Positions 14,707-21,968 of a stretch of 31,844 nt of DNA are shown here, piece after piece (position 1 is the stretch's first letter; every line of letters begins with the position of its first letter). The position numbers were made by a program, and so were the translations under genes. The stretch spans positions 1 through 31,844 of the forward strand of contig LOES01000045.1 in assembly GCA_001515955.1 (NCBI GenBank), read 5' to 3'. The notes under the pieces are model-generated. The model worked only from the letters and a program-made list of their open reading frames with translations. It did not search any database and was not told the origin of the DNA. Source of the stretch: Clostridia bacterium BRH_c25. Lineage in GTDB: Bacteria; Bacillota_A; Clostridia; Lutisporales; Lutisporaceae.

Positions 14707-15395
14707 CAGCCAAGTGCCAACTCGACTGCAGTAACTGCATGAATCATCATGGTATCAAATACCGGAATGCTTACATCTTCCTGTTTTATGAGTAGCGGGA
14801 TTTCCGTACACCCTAGGATTATGCCTTCAGCACCTCGCAATTGAAGCTTGCTTATGATAGCTTTAAAGATGTCCCTGGAAGACTGCTTTATTATTCCTAG
14901 ACAAAGCTCCTTGAAAATTATGGTATTTACAAGCTCTCTATCCTTTTCCTCCGGTATTACAGGCTCAATGCCGTACTTAAGCAATGTATTTTTGTAGTAA
15001 TTACCTTCCATTGCATATTTTGTACCGAGAAGGCCTGCTTTTTTTATATGCATACTCTTTATTTTCTGTGCTGCGGCATCAGCGATGCTATGAACAGGTA
15101 TGCCAATGTTCTTCTCGATATCGGGAGCAGTCTTGTTCAAGGTGTTTGAACATATGACCAGGAAGTCTGCACCGCCAGACTTTACAATACCGGCAGCTTC
15201 TTGCATAAGGACTGATACAGCCTCCCAATCGTCAACCTGCATAAGATCTACTACATTCTGAAAATCAACAGAATACATGAAGCATTTGGCGGAATGCAGT
15301 CCGCCCAGCTTTTCCTTTACAGTTTCATTCAAGATCCTGTAGTACTCAATAGATGACTCCCAACTTGTGCCGCCGATCATTCCTATAGTTTTCAT
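14706..15395 (-). CDS. Aspartate/glutamate racemase family protein
   Basis: The protein has 229 residues from the ATG at 15395, supported by GGGAGG about 7 nt upstream. It starts MKTIGMIGGTSWESSIEYYRILNE, the standard opening of the Asp-racemase branch. The two catalytic cysteines are in LVICSNTLNKTAPDI (the C-S/A-N-T motif) and in ILGCTEIPLLI (the G-C-T-E-x-P motif). These enzymes invert an amino or related acid at the alpha carbon without a cofactor by a two-base thiol mechanism. It is the last gene of a minus-strand group (MocR regulator, PhzF-family, this gene), beginning 17 bp after the PhzF-family stop. The group suggests D-amino-acid or amino-acid isomer metabolism; the exact substrate is unknown. 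Confidence 0.92.
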   Translation of the reverse strand: MKTIGMIGGTSWESSIEYYRILNETVKEKLGGLHSAKCFMYSVDFQNVVDLMQVDDWEAVSVLMQEAAGIVKSGGADFLVICSNTLNKTAPDIEKNIGIPVHSIADAAAQKIKSMHIKKAGLLGTKYAMEGNYYKNTLLKYGIEPVIPEEKDRELVNTIIFKELCLGIIKQSSRDIFKAIISKLQLRGAEGIILGCTEIPLLIKQEDVSIPVFDTMMIHAVTAVELALG

Positions 15396-15412
15396 TTTCA
15401 ATCCTCCCTTTT

Positions 15413-16306
15413 TCACTTTGTGACTTTCATTATTCCCTCCAATACAGTAAAGGCCATACCCCCCACCTTCACTTTTGAGACCTGTCCGTCCTTCTTCTCA
15501 ACATGGACATAGACTTTACCCGGCCTCTTTACTTCAGCTCCTTCTTCACCTATAAGATCAGTTTCACTTTCAAACTTTATGAGATTGTGCAGTGCCATGT
15601 AAGAAGCTGCACAACCGTTGCAGGTGCCACAGACGGGATCTTCATCGACACCGACATATGGGGCAAAGGCTCGGATATGGTAGTGACATTCCGGATTCAT
15701 GGTTTCCATGCAGAAAGGGATGATGCCGACAAGCTTGTGCTTTCTGCTGAAATCCTTTATCGCAGCTATATTTGGCGCCATTTTCATCAATTTATCCAGC
15801 TTTTTTACTCCGAAAACCAGCCACCATATTCCTGTGGACACATTCATTACAGGCAGATCCAGAAGATTATCAGGCTCCAGGTGGAACATAGCTGCAATTT
15901 CCTCCCTGGTTACTCCGAGATTTTCAAAGCGCGGCACCGCCTGAGTCATCATAAATACCTGATTGCCGTTTATCCGGCATACTTCCACAGGCAGCACTCC
16001 TGCCTTGGTCTCCTGACAAAATACTCCCCTGTCATGACCCAACCTTCCACCCTCATGAAGCCCATGGAAGGAGGCAATTGTTGCATGCCCGCAAAGATCC
16101 ACCTCAGCGCTTGGGGTAAAAAACTGAACCTTGAAATCTGCTTTATCGGACTTTGATATAAAAGCCGTTTCTGAAAGATTCATTTCCCTGGCTATTTTTT
16201 GTTTCTGCTCATCGCTCAAATCGTCGGCATCAGTGACAACGCCGGCTGGATTACCTCCAAAAGGCACATCTGTAAATGCATCAATCTGCTTGATTCTAAT
16301 TTCCAT
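15413..16306 (-). CDS. PhzF-family isomerase/epimerase-like protein
   Basis: The protein has 297 residues from the ATG at 16306, preceded by AGGAGG; this matches the usual PhzF length of about 260-300. Conserved blocks are QIDAFTDVPFGGNPAGVV at the N-terminus, LSETAF carrying the catalytic Glu, DLCGHATIAS, and in the second half the DEDPVCGTCNGCAASYM segment (family pattern EDP-x-x-G). PhzF of phenazine synthesis isomerises an enol acid by proton shuttling; most homologues have no assigned substrate. It lies between a MocR regulator and an Asp/Glu-racemase-family gene on the same strand with short gaps, consistent with one operon acting on amino-acid-like substrates. No other phenazine gene is present, so phenazine synthesis is not supported. 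Confidence 0.93.
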   Translation of the reverse strand: MEIRIKQIDAFTDVPFGGNPAGVVTDADDLSDEQKQKIAREMNLSETAFISKSDKADFKVQFFTPSAEVDLCGHATIASFHGLHEGGRLGHDRGVFCQETKAGVLPVEVCRINGNQVFMMTQAVPRFENLGVTREEIAAMFHLEPDNLLDLPVMNVSTGIWWLVFGVKKLDKLMKMAPNIAAIKDFSRKHKLVGIIPFCMETMNPECHYHIRAFAPYVGVDEDPVCGTCNGCAASYMALHNLIKFESETDLIGEEGAEVKRPGKVYVHVEKKDGQVSKVKVGGMAFTVLEGIMKVTK

Positions 16307-16346
16307 GATAAAACCTCCTAAATCAATCTTAGGCATAAAGCTATTA

Positions 16347-17870
16347 CTATACTATAGGGCGTCTGGAATAGCTTATATCTCTTGTATTGGCTGAATTCAT
16401 TGCGGCAACCTCGGTTAGGGCATTCATAAGTCTTTTGATACCTTCGGCTATTTTACCTGTATCTGTAAAAGTGAAGTTAAGCCGCATGAAGTTTTCTCCT
16501 TGTGTACCGTCAGGATAGAAGATCTCTCCCGGCAGGTAAACGACTCCCTTTTCCGCAGCCTTTGAAACCAGTCTGTTGTTTGTTATGTATTCCGGCAGTC
16601 GGCACCATATATAAAAACCACCTTCCGGCTTTTCACAAAATACCCCGGGTATTTTGCAGCTCTTCAGTGCATCATTCATTAAATCCCTTTTCTTACTGTA
16701 GTCCTTCAGAATTTTACTCAGATGCTTATCATAGCACCCTTGTGAAAGGAATTCACTGAGTATATATTGCCCTGGTGTATTGACATGCATATCCGTCATT
16801 TGCTTCAAGTAAGCAAATTTTCTGATGACCTGCTGAGGAGCGACGACCCAGCCGACACGAAGCCCAAGGGACAGAGCCTTTGAAAAGGTACTCAGATAAA
16901 TAACATGTTCATAGGGATCCAATGCTTTCAAGGAAGGAAGCGCTTTTCCGGCATACCGAAGGTCGCTGTAGGGATCATCCTCTACAATCGGTATATGGTA
17001 CTTGTAGGATAAGTCCAGCAGCTCGTATCTGCGTTCCAGACTCATCACTATTCCCGAAGGATTTTGAAAGGTAGGAAGTGTATATATAAATTTTGGTTTA
17101 TACCTTTGTATCAGAGACTCCAGGATGTCTGTTTTCATGCCCTGACTGTCTACAGGCACACCGATAACCTTTGCACCGGCAGAGCGAAAAATCTGGATTG
17201 CCCCAAAGAAGGATGGCTCCTCCAAGATGACGGTATCCCCAGGCTTTATAAAAACCCGGGCAATATAGTCCAGTGCCTGTTGGGAGCCTGAGACTATCAT
17301 CACATCTTTAGTACTGACATCTGCATTTCTTGATTTCATTAGACTGCTGATACCTGCCCTTAAAGACTGCAGCCCTTCAACAGGACTATGAAGCAAAAGC
17401 TGCCTGCCGCAAGTTCTGAATAATTTTTCTTGAATCCTCTCGAAATCCTCCAAGGGATAAAGCTCTGGAGCGGGAAAACCACCTGAAAATGAAATTATGT
17501 CTTCGGTACAATTGATATCCATAATATCGCTTATAATATGGTTGTCCCCTAGATCAAGGCTTTCACTGAAGAATTGGTACCAGGGAATAGGATTGAACTG
17601 CCGAATGTTATTGAAACGTCCTTTGAAAGGCTTGGCAGTAACAATTGTCCCTTTTCCGACATGTCCCTCCGCCAAACCATCAGACTTCAACTCAAGATAT
17701 GCCTTTACCACGGTAGTACGGTTGACATTCAGCTGCCCGCATAAACTCCTTTCGGAGGGAAGTACGTAGCCGGAGGGTAGTTCACCGGATATAATCATGT
17801 CCCGGATCTGATTCTTTATCTGCAAATAAACCGGGGTATCGGAGTTTCGGTTGATATTGATGCGCATCAT
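16347..17870 (-). CDS. MocR-type regulator (GntR helix-turn-helix fused to PLP aminotransferase fold)
   Basis: The protein has 507 residues. Residues 10-80 are a GntR winged helix (DTPVYLQIKNQIRDMIISGELPSG, LPSERSLCGQLNVNRTTVVKAYLEL, GKGTIV). Residues about 125-495 are an aminotransferase class I/II fold with FSGGFPAPELYP, YTLPTFQNPSG, EDDPYSDLRY and the PLP-binding K331 in YLSTFSKALSLGLRVGW. MocR proteins bind PLP or a PLP-amino-acid adduct and usually act on divergent or neighbouring genes through direct-repeat operators. Two ATGs are adjacent at the start. The gene heads the minus-strand group with the PhzF and racemase families and is divergent from the YitT-family gene. Three direct repeats in the shared promoter region are the likely binding sites. 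Confidence 0.94.
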   Translation of the reverse strand: MMRININRNSDTPVYLQIKNQIRDMIISGELPSGYVLPSERSLCGQLNVNRTTVVKAYLELKSDGLAEGHVGKGTIVTAKPFKGRFNNIRQFNPIPWYQFFSESLDLGDNHIISDIMDINCTEDIISFSGGFPAPELYPLEDFERIQEKLFRTCGRQLLLHSPVEGLQSLRAGISSLMKSRNADVSTKDVMIVSGSQQALDYIARVFIKPGDTVILEEPSFFGAIQIFRSAGAKVIGVPVDSQGMKTDILESLIQRYKPKFIYTLPTFQNPSGIVMSLERRYELLDLSYKYHIPIVEDDPYSDLRYAGKALPSLKALDPYEHVIYLSTFSKALSLGLRVGWVVAPQQVIRKFAYLKQMTDMHVNTPGQYILSEFLSQGCYDKHLSKILKDYSKKRDLMNDALKSCKIPGVFCEKPEGGFYIWCRLPEYITNNRLVSKAAEKGVVYLPGEIFYPDGTQGENFMRLNFTFTDTGKIAEGIKRLMNALTEVAAMNSANTRDISYSRRPIV

Positions 17871-17910
17871 ATCACTCTTTTCTACTTAATAATGAACTTA
17901 GAAAATGGCT

Positions 17911-17990
17911 TCCTCCAATTATGATTATATCAGATCATTTCTCCGGTTAAATCCTCCAATTATAATATTTATATATCCTCCAATCGTGAA
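17911..17990. promoter_or_regulatory. Three direct repeats TCCTCCAAT(t/c), likely MocR operator
   Basis: TCCTCCAATTATGAT (from 17911), TCCTCCAATTATAAT (from 17952) and TCCTCCAATCGTGAA (from 17976) lie in the same orientation between the divergent MocR and YitT-family genes, at spacings of 41 and 24 bp. MocR regulators such as GabR and PdxR bind direct repeats rather than palindromes, which makes this the obvious operator. Confidence 0.68.
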
Positions 17991-18025
17991 TGGACCAAAC
18001 CAAATACGAAATTAAATTTGTAGAA

Positions 18026-18054
18026 TTGAACAAAAGCCATTGCTATGGTATTAT
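18026..18054 (+). promoter_or_regulatory. Sigma-A promoter of the YitT-family gene
   Basis: TTGAAC (18026-18031), a 17-nt spacer and TATTAT (18049-18054) lie 55 bp before the start codon at 18109 and 41 bp downstream of the last direct repeat. A MocR protein bound at the repeats would lie just upstream of polymerase, a position suited to activation. Confidence 0.62.
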
Positions 18055-18108
18055 TCCATAGTAGATGCTTTTGAATTTTGCTCGTTATTGGAGCGAGAGG
18101 GGTATATA

Positions 18109-18942
18109 ATGAAAAAAAGTATAAAAATAATCTCATTCTTATTTATGGGTGCGCTTATAGGGGCATACTCTTTTAATAATGTGTTGCTGCCAAGCAATTT
18201 AATAGCCGGAGGTCTTGGCGGTATTGCAACAATAATCACAAGGTGGAGCGGAATTAACATCCAGCTGGCATTGGCAATATTGTGTCTTCCTATATTGATT
18301 TGGGCATACATTACATACGGGTTCAAGCAAATTGTGTATGCATTTACTTGTTTTACGTTGTTTACTGTGCTTATAGGTGCCGTAAAAGCATTTCCCGCAC
18401 TTCATATTGATGCAGTGTTGGCGGCACTGTTTTCGGGAGTGTTATTCGGAATATCAGGTGGTATTGTGCTTCGGTTAGGTGTTGCAAATGGGCCGGAAGC
18501 TCTTGTTGGAATGCACTTAAAGGAGAAGCATGGGATTTCTCTGGGGGCATTCTTCACAGTACTGAACACTGCAATTGTCTCATCTTCTTTGCTGCTTCCC
18601 AATACAACTTTAAACAGTATATTGTACTCAATGGTATCAATTTACATAAGCGGCAGAGTCACCGACTTCATTGTTGCAGGCTTCAGACGGGACTATGAAG
18701 TAACCGTCATATCCGACAAGTATGTAGAGATAACTGAGTTCATACATAAGGATTTAAAGAGAGGAGCCACATTTATAAAGGGAACCGGTACTTATAACCA
18801 ACAGGAAAAGATGCTTATCAAGACGCTTGTAAGTAACTCAGAGCTGATTATACTTAAAGAATATGTAAAAGCGCTGGATCCGCTATGTTTCATGTATATC
18901 AATGAAAGTATAGGAGTTGTAGGCGAAGGTTTTGTAGGTTAG
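18109..18942 (+). CDS. YitT-family membrane protein (DUF161 plus DUF2179)
   Basis: The product is 277 residues from the ATG at 18109, preceded by GAGAGGGG. Residues about 5-190 hold five or six membrane segments typical of the YitT domain (FLFMGALIGAYSFNNVLLPSNLIAGGLGGIATII, ALFSGVLFGISGGIVLRLG). Residues about 200-275 are the cytoplasmic C-terminal domain with YEVTVISDKYVEITEFIHKDLKRGATFIKGTG and the GVVGEGF end. The biochemical role of YitT proteins is not established. It is alone between its promoter and a terminator and is divergent from the MocR regulator, so it may be part of that regulon, perhaps as a transporter for a related compound; that link is inference. Confidence 0.92.
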   Translation: MKKSIKIISFLFMGALIGAYSFNNVLLPSNLIAGGLGGIATIITRWSGINIQLALAILCLPILIWAYITYGFKQIVYAFTCFTLFTVLIGAVKAFPALHIDAVLAALFSGVLFGISGGIVLRLGVANGPEALVGMHLKEKHGISLGAFFTVLNTAIVSSSLLLPNTTLNSILYSMVSIYISGRVTDFIVAGFRRDYEVTVISDKYVEITEFIHKDLKRGATFIKGTGTYNQQEKMLIKTLVSNSELIILKEYVKALDPLCFMYINESIGVVGEGFVG

Positions 18943-18953
18943 GTGAAAAATGT

Positions 18954-18985
18954 AAATGCCGGGGAGCTATATCTTCCCGGCATTT
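18954..18985. terminator. Terminator shared by the convergent YitT-family and small hypothetical genes
   Basis: AAATGCCGGG (18954-18963) pairs with CCCGGCATTT (18976-18985) over a 12-nt loop, with a T after it and A-rich sequence before it. The stem resembles that at 14671-14702 (AAATGCCGGGGA). It lies between two convergent stop codons. Confidence 0.82.
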
Positions 18986-18992
18986 TCAATAG

Positions 18993-19187
18993 CTATTTCT
19001 TCTCTGCCATAGGTCCCTTGGTTATATTATCTCCAAAACATGTTATAAAAGCCCTTAAGAAGGAAATTGCGAATTCCCGGCTATCTGTATCTATAATCGA
19101 ATTGCCTACTACCTGCTCCAGCAATACCACTAAATTTTCCAATTCATAGCCTTCGAACTTTACTGTATTATTATCAACCTTAATCAT
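18993..19187 (-). CDS. Small hypothetical protein (64 residues)
   Basis: I do not recognise this gene. The ATG at 19187 has TTGGAGGA ending 4 nt upstream, an excellent ribosome binding site, and the TTG further upstream is part of that site. The 64-residue acidic product (MIKVDNNTVKFEGYELENLV...) looks soluble: a short beta-rich start, then two amphipathic helices (ELENLVVLLEQVVGNSI and REFAISFLRAFITCFG). There is no signal peptide or membrane segment. It is convergent with the YitT-family gene and shares its terminator. The good translation signal and protein-like composition argue that it is real. Confidence 0.6.
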   Translation of the reverse strand: MIKVDNNTVKFEGYELENLVVLLEQVVGNSIIDTDSREFAISFLRAFITCFGDNITKGPMAEKK

Positions 19188-19644
19188 AATATCCTCCAAC
19201 TAATTAGAATTACTTAATTATTATACACTAAAAAAGTCGTTTTTTGTAGTTATATATGTTGAAATATTACTAAAGATGCGAGATACGAGATTCGAGATGC
19301 GAGGAAAGCTCGGGTATTCCTTATGGGTCCAGGTACGTGTAACACGGAAGGACACGGCGAAAATTATATTGACATTATAGCTATATACAATCATATATGT
19401 CATCCTGAGCAACGCGAAGGATCTTTGACCCTTAAGCAATACCCAGACATCCCCGTATCTCGCATCTCGTATCTCGCATCTGCGCACGCTAGGGCGCATT
19501 ATTCTACTGATGCGAAAGCACTTGGCGATTAAGGTATGGCATTTGAGGAAAAGTGTGATAAAATGGTAAAAATAATGAAACATTTTTGCAGGTTGGGCAG
19601 TATATATAGTGGGATATATAAATTTGGACAAGGGGTGCATTATT
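19188..19644. other. Non-coding region holding a MITE-like palindrome
   Basis: Apart from the promoter of the small minus-strand gene near 19200-19230 and the element at 19274-19481, nothing codes here. The 160 bp after the element should carry the promoter of the CoA-binding/RnfD-RnfC pair; I see no convincing -35/-10 pair. Confidence 0.5.
19274..19481. repeat. 208-bp imperfect palindrome, MITE/REP-like element
   Basis: The left arm 19274-19329 (beginning AGATGCGAGATACGAGAT) and the reverse complement of the right arm 19427-19481 align over about 55 bp with roughly 80% identity, including the inner TGGGTATT-CTTA-GGGTC blocks. The arms themselves contain tandem GAGATGCGAGATACGA units. The interior carries TGTCATCCTGAGCAACGCGA then AGGATCTTT, the well-known dispersed CATCCTGAGC-GAAGGATC palindrome found in many bacteria. 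No open frame inside is credible. The G+C differs from its surroundings. This fits a non-autonomous mobile repeat. Confidence 0.75.
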
Positions 19645-20073
19645 ATGGAAAAGATCAACAAGGATTTCTTCAAAGACAATGATATTTTGTTCGTTGGATA
19701 TTCAAGCAGGAATAAAGCGTTCTGCAGCAGCATTATGAATGCCTTTGTAAAGAATGGGATTAAGGTTTATCCCATGAATACCAAGACAAAGGATGGGTTT
19801 GATGTCAAGGTATATCAGGATTTTGCGGAGCTTCCTAAAGTGCCGGATACCGCATATATTCTTTTAAAAAGCGAAAATGTCAGAAATATCATTGGCCCTC
19901 TTAAGGAAAACGGGGTAAAGAGGATATTGTTTCAAAATGAAAAAATTGCGGATCAAGCCGTGCTGGAACAATGCAGGCAGATGGGTATCGAAACGGCAGC
20001 AGGCTGCCCCATGATGCTTTTCGGATCAGGGTTGCACAGGATTCACGGGTTCTTTGCAGGAGTTAAGAGATGA
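19645..20073 (+). CDS. CoA-binding (Rossmann, YccU-like) domain protein
   Basis: The product is 142 residues from the ATG at 19645, with AAGGGGTG 7 nt upstream. It is a single CoA_binding_2-type domain: the glycine motif ILFVGYSSRNKAFCSSIMNAFVKNGIKVYPMNTK (about 14-47) is followed by VYQDFAELPKVPDTAYILLKSENV, typical of proteins related to the CoA-binding domain of succinyl-CoA synthetase alpha. It ends with ETAAGCPMMLFGSGLHRIHGFFAG, where C-x-x-M is common in the family. Such proteins bind CoA, but their roles are mostly unknown. Its stop overlaps the start of the RnfD-RnfC fusion gene (ATGA, 20070-20073), so the two are translationally coupled. This suggests that a CoA-linked redox or regulatory step goes with the membrane protein. 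Confidence 0.9.
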   Translation: MEKINKDFFKDNDILFVGYSSRNKAFCSSIMNAFVKNGIKVYPMNTKTKDGFDVKVYQDFAELPKVPDTAYILLKSENVRNIIGPLKENGVKRILFQNEKIADQAVLEQCRQMGIETAAGCPMMLFGSGLHRIHGFFAGVKR

Positions 20074-21824
20074 ACACCTATCCGCTGATCAGGAATCGAT
20101 GGTCGAACGAGCACTTGCTTGCGGTGCTCTTTTTTGCCGTGTCTCTCTATCAGCTGCCGGATTGGGTCGGTTCAACAGTGTCAATAATGAGATATTTACT
20201 TATCATAATTGCAGCTTTGACAGTGGATGCAGCTATTAATTACATCAGGTACAAGAAGCCGGTTTGTGCAGTTTCTTCTGCAGTAACAGCAGCTGTATTG
20301 TATCCCGTCATCAAGGACCTGCCCGGGTGGGCAGGATTGCTTGGAATTGTGGCTGCACTGATTGTGGGCAAGCATATCTGGGGGGGGACAGGTAAAAACA
20401 TATTTAATCCCGCAGTAACAGCAATGTTCATTTTGAGTATTATATTTCCCTTTAAGCTTCCTCTTTTTGAGCCATCATATCTATTGCTGCCGGCACTGGT
20501 TTTATCACTGCCGTTTATCGCTATCAGAGTATTCCCCGGAATAGGCTTCATGGTGGGAATGCTCTCTGTGCTTTTTTTCAGCAATAATCTGGATTTTTCC
20601 AATATAATGGCCTATGGGGTAATATTCTGGAGCTGCGTTGTCATTACAGATCCTGCTACAGCAACGGACAAGCCTGTAGCCGGGCTTCTGCTGGGATTCA
20701 TGGCAGGCTTTCTGCCTATGTATTTCAAGCCGTCTTTGCTTGTGCTAGCACTTGCCCTGCTGCTTTTTAACGGTGTATCATTCATACTGGGCCGGTATTC
20801 CGGCAGAATGAAAGGGACTTTCTTAACCGGTATAAGGATAAAAGCACCAATTGCAGCAGTCAAGGCCGATATGGAAGCTGTGGATCTGACTGAAGAACAG
20901 TTCTGTACGGAATGTAATGTGGGAAACATGAAATCTGAAGATATACTGAAGAGTATAGTCCGGAATGATGTTTTTGGTATGGGTGGAGCAGGATTTCCAA
21001 CAATCAGCAAGCTGGAAGCAGTTATAAAGTCGGGAGCAAATGAGAAGTATCTGATTATAAATGCAATGGAGTGTGATCCCGGACTCTTACATGACAAGTG
21101 GTTGATACATAACCGTCAAGCTGAGATCACCAAAGGAATTGCGGTACTCAGCAAGGTTGCTGCATTTAAGAGCATATACTGTATCACCAAGGATATCCGG
21201 AGCCTGAGCTTGCCGGAACCGGTCAAAATGTACCGGATGCCTGACCGGTATCCTTATGGTGCAGAGAGAGTCTTCCTGGAGAAGCTTCTGGGAATCAATG
21301 TACCTGCAGATTCAAATCCTGCACAATACGGGGTTCTGGTCTTGAATGTGCAGACGGTGCTTGCGGTCTATGAGGCGGTATGCCGGAATAAAAGAGCAGA
21401 CGAGAGGTTTATTACAGTTGCGGATTTGTTCATGGGTACCGGCAAGGTTGTCAAAGTGAAGCTGGGAGACCGGGTTGATGACATTGTGGACAAGACAGTT
21501 GAAAGTAAGGGCATAACCTTTGTGGGCGGCGGCATTATGCAGGCTCATCCCGCAGAGGATGCCGAGATTGTCGGCAAGACAACTAACTTTATAGCTGTCG
21601 GGATGCTGCCGAAATACAAGGAGTCAACCCAGTGTATAAACTGCGGTCTGTGCAGGCTTTGCTGCCCTATGGGGTTGGACGTCAACAAAATAGCCGACCT
21701 GGTGGATAAAGGGAGATTGATGGAAGCGCAAACCTATAATGCCCGCAGGTGTATCAGCTGCGGCATTTGCAGCTACGTATGTCTGGCAGGCAGGAATTTA
21801 TCTGGGCGGGTTGCAAAAAAATAA
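20070..21824 (+). CDS. Fusion of RnfD/NqrB-like membrane domain with RnfC-like Fe-S flavoprotein domain
   Basis: The protein has 584 residues. Residues 15-240 contain about eight membrane segments of the RnfD/NqrB/RnfE fold, with GGTGKNIFNPAVTAMFILS (105-123) and ITDPATATDKPVAGLLLGF (192-210) at the family's conserved places. I do not see the SGAT-type covalent FMN site of RnfD. Residues 275-515 are RnfC-like: GMGGAGFPTISKL (303-315) for the flavin, and YLIINAMECDPGLLHD (327-342), then an SLBB-like part near 450-500. Residues 522-532 (C522, C525, C528, C532) and 561-571 (C561, C564, C567, C571) are two [4Fe-4S] clusters. In Rnf complexes C and D are separate subunits linking NADH, flavin and an ion gradient; no rnfA, B, E or G is present here. 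It could be a compact membrane electron-transfer unit. Fusion in one open frame is clear; function is inference. Confidence 0.9.
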   Translation: MNTYPLIRNRWSNEHLLAVLFFAVSLYQLPDWVGSTVSIMRYLLIIIAALTVDAAINYIRYKKPVCAVSSAVTAAVLYPVIKDLPGWAGLLGIVAALIVGKHIWGGTGKNIFNPAVTAMFILSIIFPFKLPLFEPSYLLLPALVLSLPFIAIRVFPGIGFMVGMLSVLFFSNNLDFSNIMAYGVIFWSCVVITDPATATDKPVAGLLLGFMAGFLPMYFKPSLLVLALALLLFNGVSFILGRYSGRMKGTFLTGIRIKAPIAAVKADMEAVDLTEEQFCTECNVGNMKSEDILKSIVRNDVFGMGGAGFPTISKLEAVIKSGANEKYLIINAMECDPGLLHDKWLIHNRQAEITKGIAVLSKVAAFKSIYCITKDIRSLSLPEPVKMYRMPDRYPYGAERVFLEKLLGINVPADSNPAQYGVLVLNVQTVLAVYEAVCRNKRADERFITVADLFMGTGKVVKVKLGDRVDDIVDKTVESKGITFVGGGIMQAHPAEDAEIVGKTTNFIAVGMLPKYKESTQCINCGLCRLCCPMGLDVNKIADLVDKGRLMEAQTYNARRCISCGICSYVCLAGRNLSGRVAKK

Positions 21825-21842
21825 GCTCCGGGTCATGATGTT

Positions 21843-21885
21843 AAAAAACATGAAGTCCGTTATCTAAGACTTCATGTTTTTTGTT
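21843..21885 (+). terminator. Rho-independent terminator after the RnfD-RnfC fusion gene
   Basis: AAAAAACATGAAGTC (21843-21857) pairs perfectly with GACTTCATGTTTTTT (21868-21882) over a 10-nt loop; the right arm ends in a T run. Confidence 0.92.
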
Positions 21886-21889
21886 TTAT

Positions 21890-21949
21890 ATCTATTGACT
21901 AATTGAGTCAATAGATATAAAATAAAATTGACTCAATTAGTCAATAGAT
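21890..21949 (+). promoter_or_regulatory. Promoter framed by twin operators of the TetR/ABC exporter operon
   Basis: Positions 21890-21912 and 21927-21949 are exact 23-bp reverse complements separated by 14 bp. Each arm contains TTGACTmAATTkAGTCAA, itself a near-palindrome with TTGACT/AGTCAA halves. A promoter is built in: TTGACT at 21895-21900 serves as -35, and TAAAAT (21918-21923, 17-nt spacer) or TATAAA (21916-21921) in the spacer serves as -10. Two TetR dimers bound at the arms would cover -35 and the start site at once. The TTG start of the TetR gene follows at 21969. Confidence 0.85.
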
Positions 21950-21968
21950 TTGAATGGAGTGATTAGCT

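Noticed and set aside
15503..16156. 217-codon open frame opposite the PhzF-family gene
   Set aside because: The coding strand shows full PhzF motifs; the opposite frame has no recognisable domain or start signal.
15413..16306. Phenazine biosynthesis locus
   Set aside because: Only a PhzF-family gene is present; this family is widespread without phenazine genes.
17911..17990. CRISPR-like repeats
   Set aside because: Only three short copies of about 10-15 bp at unequal spacing in a promoter region; a regulator-binding array explains them.
19323..19532. Small open frame inside the palindromic element
   Set aside because: It is made of inverted-repeat sequence, has no ribosome binding site and no protein-like pattern.
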